From Mucilaginibacter sp. KACC 22773 (lineage in GTDB: Bacteria > Bacteroidota > Bacteroidia > Sphingobacteriales > Sphingobacteriaceae): a stretch of 64,000 bases of DNA. Of the stretch, positions 61,792 through 64,000 are shown one piece after another (the first letter of the stretch is position 1; each line of letters starts with the position of its first letter). The notes beneath the pieces were generated by a model. That model was given only the letters and a program-made list of their open reading frames with translations, was not told where the DNA came from and made no database searches. Position numbers and translations under genes: made by a program. Where the stretch lies: NCBI RefSeq assembly GCF_028736215.1, contig NZ_CP117883.1:3906001-3970000 (forward strand). The letters are read 5' to 3'.

Positions 61792-63561
61792 TTAATAACC
61801 TGGGTTTTGTTTCAGGTTAGGGTTAAGCCCTATAGCGGTTTGCGGTATAGGCAATATATCGTGGTTTGCAGGTAACGATGTGCGCCAAACTCCATGCAGT
61901 TTTCCATCGGCAGTTGGGCCGTAAGGATAAGGCTGCGGGGTTACTGTAGCATCGGTACCGTAGTTTTTTTGAATAAACGAAGCAGCTACACCCGGACCTG
62001 CCCTGCGCAGTAAGTAAAATAAGGAATACTCGCCGGTCAATTCGTGCCTGTACTCGCTTAATACCATTTGCAACGGGTCGGTTACATCGTTAAACTGAAC
62101 TATGTATTTGGTTGGATCACTTGGATCTTTTACTACAAAACCATCCTGCATAGCCGCCGGCGCAGATCCGCCAAAAGCTCTGTCTCTAACTAATTTCAAG
62201 TCAGCCTTGGCACCGTTAATATCGCCGGTACGTACCTTACACTCTGCTCTTGACAATAACACTTCGGCATATCGCATCAGGATCTGGTTTTGTGAACCAA
62301 ATATGGTTGATGAACCATTGGCGCCTGTAAGGTTTGGATCGCGCCATTTTTTTGCGCAATAGAAGCCAGAACGGGTAAGGTCATCGCCATACCATGGCTG
62401 CCTTAAGGCACCGCAGGTATTAATGATGTTGCCGTCATCGCCAACAAATGATCCATACTTTTGAGCCGAGTTATCTTTTGTTCCGTTTTTGAAACCATCA
62501 ATTACCACCTGGTAGCCTTTTATACCACCCCACTTGGCAATAATGCCAGGGCTGATGTTTTGATCGCCGGGGCCAATGATGGTTGCATTTTTACGCAAAT
62601 CGCCGGCCTGGTAGGAGTATTCTAAACCTGGGTTACCATAATCATAACCAAAACCGCTTAACTCATGTGGCCAGCTAAAGTCATCAATCCAAGCAACTTC
62701 GCCACCATTTTGCCAGCCGCCATCCCAGCTTTGTGAGCCCTGGATATCAAACTGAATTTCAAATAACGACTCGTCGTTATTTTGATTGCTAAATTCATGT
62801 ACATCAATAAATTTTGGCAATAAATGGTAATTGGCTGTCAATTCAGTATTGTTAAACGCGGCCAAAGCTTCAGCATATTTACCTAACCACATTTGCGCCG
62901 AACCTTCATAAGCATAAGCCGCACCTTTGGTGGCCCTGCCCTTTTCAGTCGCAGGCAATACCGTTTTTGATTGTAGCAGGGTTTCAGCCTGTTTCATATC
63001 GGCTACAACCTGCGCAAATACTTCGGCTTGTGTGTTTCTCGGTGTTAAACCATTGGTTGATGCCTTTAACTCCAACGGTACGCCGCCAAAGCTACCTGCC
63101 AGGTAATAATAGCTCATGCCCCGTAAAAAGTAAGCTTCGCCTAATAAGCGGTTACCCAATTCTGCGGTAACTACACCTTTTGTTTTTGCGGTAGCAATAA
63201 TCTCTAACGCAGAGTTTGCCCTGATGATGTCAAAATAAGCATTTTGCCAAAAGGTATACAATGCGCCAAAAGTCGGGCTGATGGTATAGTTGTTCCAGGC
63301 AATATCGCCACCATCATTAAACCAGTCATGCGTTGTAAAATTGGCATAGTACCAGATTGATTTTTTCAGCAAATCGCTGTTTTGGTAACCATCATAAATA
63401 CTGTTTACCAACGCTACTACATCCTGCGATTTTTCGAAGGTTGCATCGGCATTTGATGCTGTAGTATTGGTTTGTGTTAAGAAATTCTTTTTACAGCTGA
63501 GCGGGATCAGCATAGCCCCACACAAGGCCGCTATAGTGAAATATTTTTTATTGATTTTCAT
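61792..63561 (-). CDS. SusD/RagB family lipoprotein (third pair)
   Basis: 589 aa SusD: lipobox IPLSC, opening KKNFLTQTNTTASNADATF, TPR-like core (RLLGEAYFLRGMSYYYLAGSFGGVPLEL), C-terminal RYAEVLLSRAECKVRTGDINGA, SEYRHELTGEYSLFYLLRR and ILPIPQTAIGLNPNLKQNPGY. It caps the SusC protein encoded 23 bases upstream. The pair is followed by a terminator and then by the cytochrome/DUF1080 unit on the same strand. Confidence 0.94.
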   Translation of the reverse strand: MKINKKYFTIAALCGAMLIPLSCKKNFLTQTNTTASNADATFEKSQDVVALVNSIYDGYQNSDLLKKSIWYYANFTTHDWFNDGGDIAWNNYTISPTFGALYTFWQNAYFDIIRANSALEIIATAKTKGVVTAELGNRLLGEAYFLRGMSYYYLAGSFGGVPLELKASTNGLTPRNTQAEVFAQVVADMKQAETLLQSKTVLPATEKGRATKGAAYAYEGSAQMWLGKYAEALAAFNNTELTANYHLLPKFIDVHEFSNQNNDESLFEIQFDIQGSQSWDGGWQNGGEVAWIDDFSWPHELSGFGYDYGNPGLEYSYQAGDLRKNATIIGPGDQNISPGIIAKWGGIKGYQVVIDGFKNGTKDNSAQKYGSFVGDDGNIINTCGALRQPWYGDDLTRSGFYCAKKWRDPNLTGANGSSTIFGSQNQILMRYAEVLLSRAECKVRTGDINGAKADLKLVRDRAFGGSAPAAMQDGFVVKDPSDPTKYIVQFNDVTDPLQMVLSEYRHELTGEYSLFYLLRRAGPGVAASFIQKNYGTDATVTPQPYPYGPTADGKLHGVWRTSLPANHDILPIPQTAIGLNPNLKQNPGY

Positions 63562-63584
63562 ATCATTAATTTTTTTGTCCTTGG

Positions 63585-64000
63585 TTAGAATACTACGTTT
63601 AAGCCGATAGTGTAAAACCTTGATGATGGATAAGTACCATTGTCAACACCGTTTTGGGTTGGGTTGGCGTTTTGAGTGCCAATTTCGGGATCAAGACCAG
63701 TGTATTTGGTAATGGTGAACAGGTTTTGAGACGAAACATATACCCTTATTTTTGATAAGGTAAGTTTCTTAACCAAATCCTGGGGTAACGAGTATCCAAC
63801 TGTAACGGTTTTCAATTTCAGGAAACTACCATTTTCAATCCAGGCGCTTGATGGCAAAAGGTTACCGTAATCGGTATCATCATAATGTACCGCAGCATAC
63901 CGGTTTGACGGACGTGAAGGAGTCCAGTAGTTATTATAATACTGTGTGCTCACGTTTTCGATACTTACCGATCCTCTTTGCGCAAAGCTTTCCAGGTTAC
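63585..64000 (-). CDS. SusC/RagA transporter, C-terminal fragment (cut by window edge)
   Basis: The last 138 codons of a TonB-dependent SusC barrel: SVSIENVSTQYYNNYWTP, FLKLKTVTVGYSLPQDLV, IRVYVSSQNLFTITKYTGLDPEIG and the terminal strand FYTIGLNVVF. The frame is open to the window edge, so the GTG at 63953 is not a real start. It is the partner of the SusD protein encoded 23 bases downstream. Confidence 0.93.
   Translation of the reverse strand, partial: NLESFAQRGSVSIENVSTQYYNNYWTPSRPSNRYAAVHYDDTDYGNLLPSSAWIENGSFLKLKTVTVGYSLPQDLVKKLTLSKIRVYVSSQNLFTITKYTGLDPEIGTQNANPTQNGVDNGTYPSSRFYTIGLNVVF

Overview
The window looks like a chromosomal segment of a Bacteroidota species, most likely Sphingobacteriaceae (Mucilaginibacter or Pedobacter type). 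The basis is three SusC/SusD pairs, an ECF sigma/FecR-controlled glycan locus, a MurF-alanine racemase fusion, lipoprotein signals of the Bacteroidota kind, and promoters of the TTG-N19-TAnnTTTG form in front of tRNA and leader genes. Genus is an inference; there is no rRNA here.

Layout. 1-3350: end of a trp operon on the minus strand (trpD-trpF-trpB-trpA; trpA runs off the window), preceded by a complete attenuation leader that is too short for ORF callers: a 17-residue peptide with three consecutive Trp codons and a terminator hairpin. 3350-20450: ordinary core and accessory genes (Kir-type channel, SDR, GT2, recR, SSS symporter, LOG protein, TlpA-like oxidoreductase, DUF1624 membrane protein, two paralogous MFS pumps around an exonuclease, DUF502, a small zinc-ribbon protein, murF-alr, recX, tRNA-Gly, tRNA-Leu). 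20450-26700: a decaying island beside tRNA-Leu, with a serine recombinase interrupted by an in-frame amber codon, a small partner ORF, an unrecognised pair of genes (138 aa and a 776 aa secreted/outer-membrane protein), a nuclease-like gene broken at an A9 tract, and two fragments of sigma factors. 26700-37370: a polysaccharide utilisation locus (sigma, FecR, SusC with STN domain, SusD, two related surface lipoproteins, GH30). 37400-42600: oxidoreductase, ApbE, KatG. 42600-48140: a second SusCD pair with a LacI-type dyad upstream, then a second tRNA-Gly. 48380-51760: a papain-fold-like protein, an SDR, and a dioxygenase preceded by a Cys-rich leader peptide (MRMPFAKRVMCSCCC). 51790-64000: a locus combining SusCD, a heptahaem cytochrome, an FG-GAP/UnbV protein, two DUF1080 proteins and a dehydrogenase-cytochrome c fusion, suggesting oxidative sugar breakdown at the cell surface.

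Two themes stand out. First, two leader peptides (Trp and Cys) point to translation-dependent attenuation. Second, many intergenic gaps carry long imperfect inverted repeats built of short repeated words. Each locus has its own word (for example agtccgaaag, gaattagtgaattatt, gtgaatgg/gtgagtgg, tccatagtcgatag), and some run into the ends of coding sequences.
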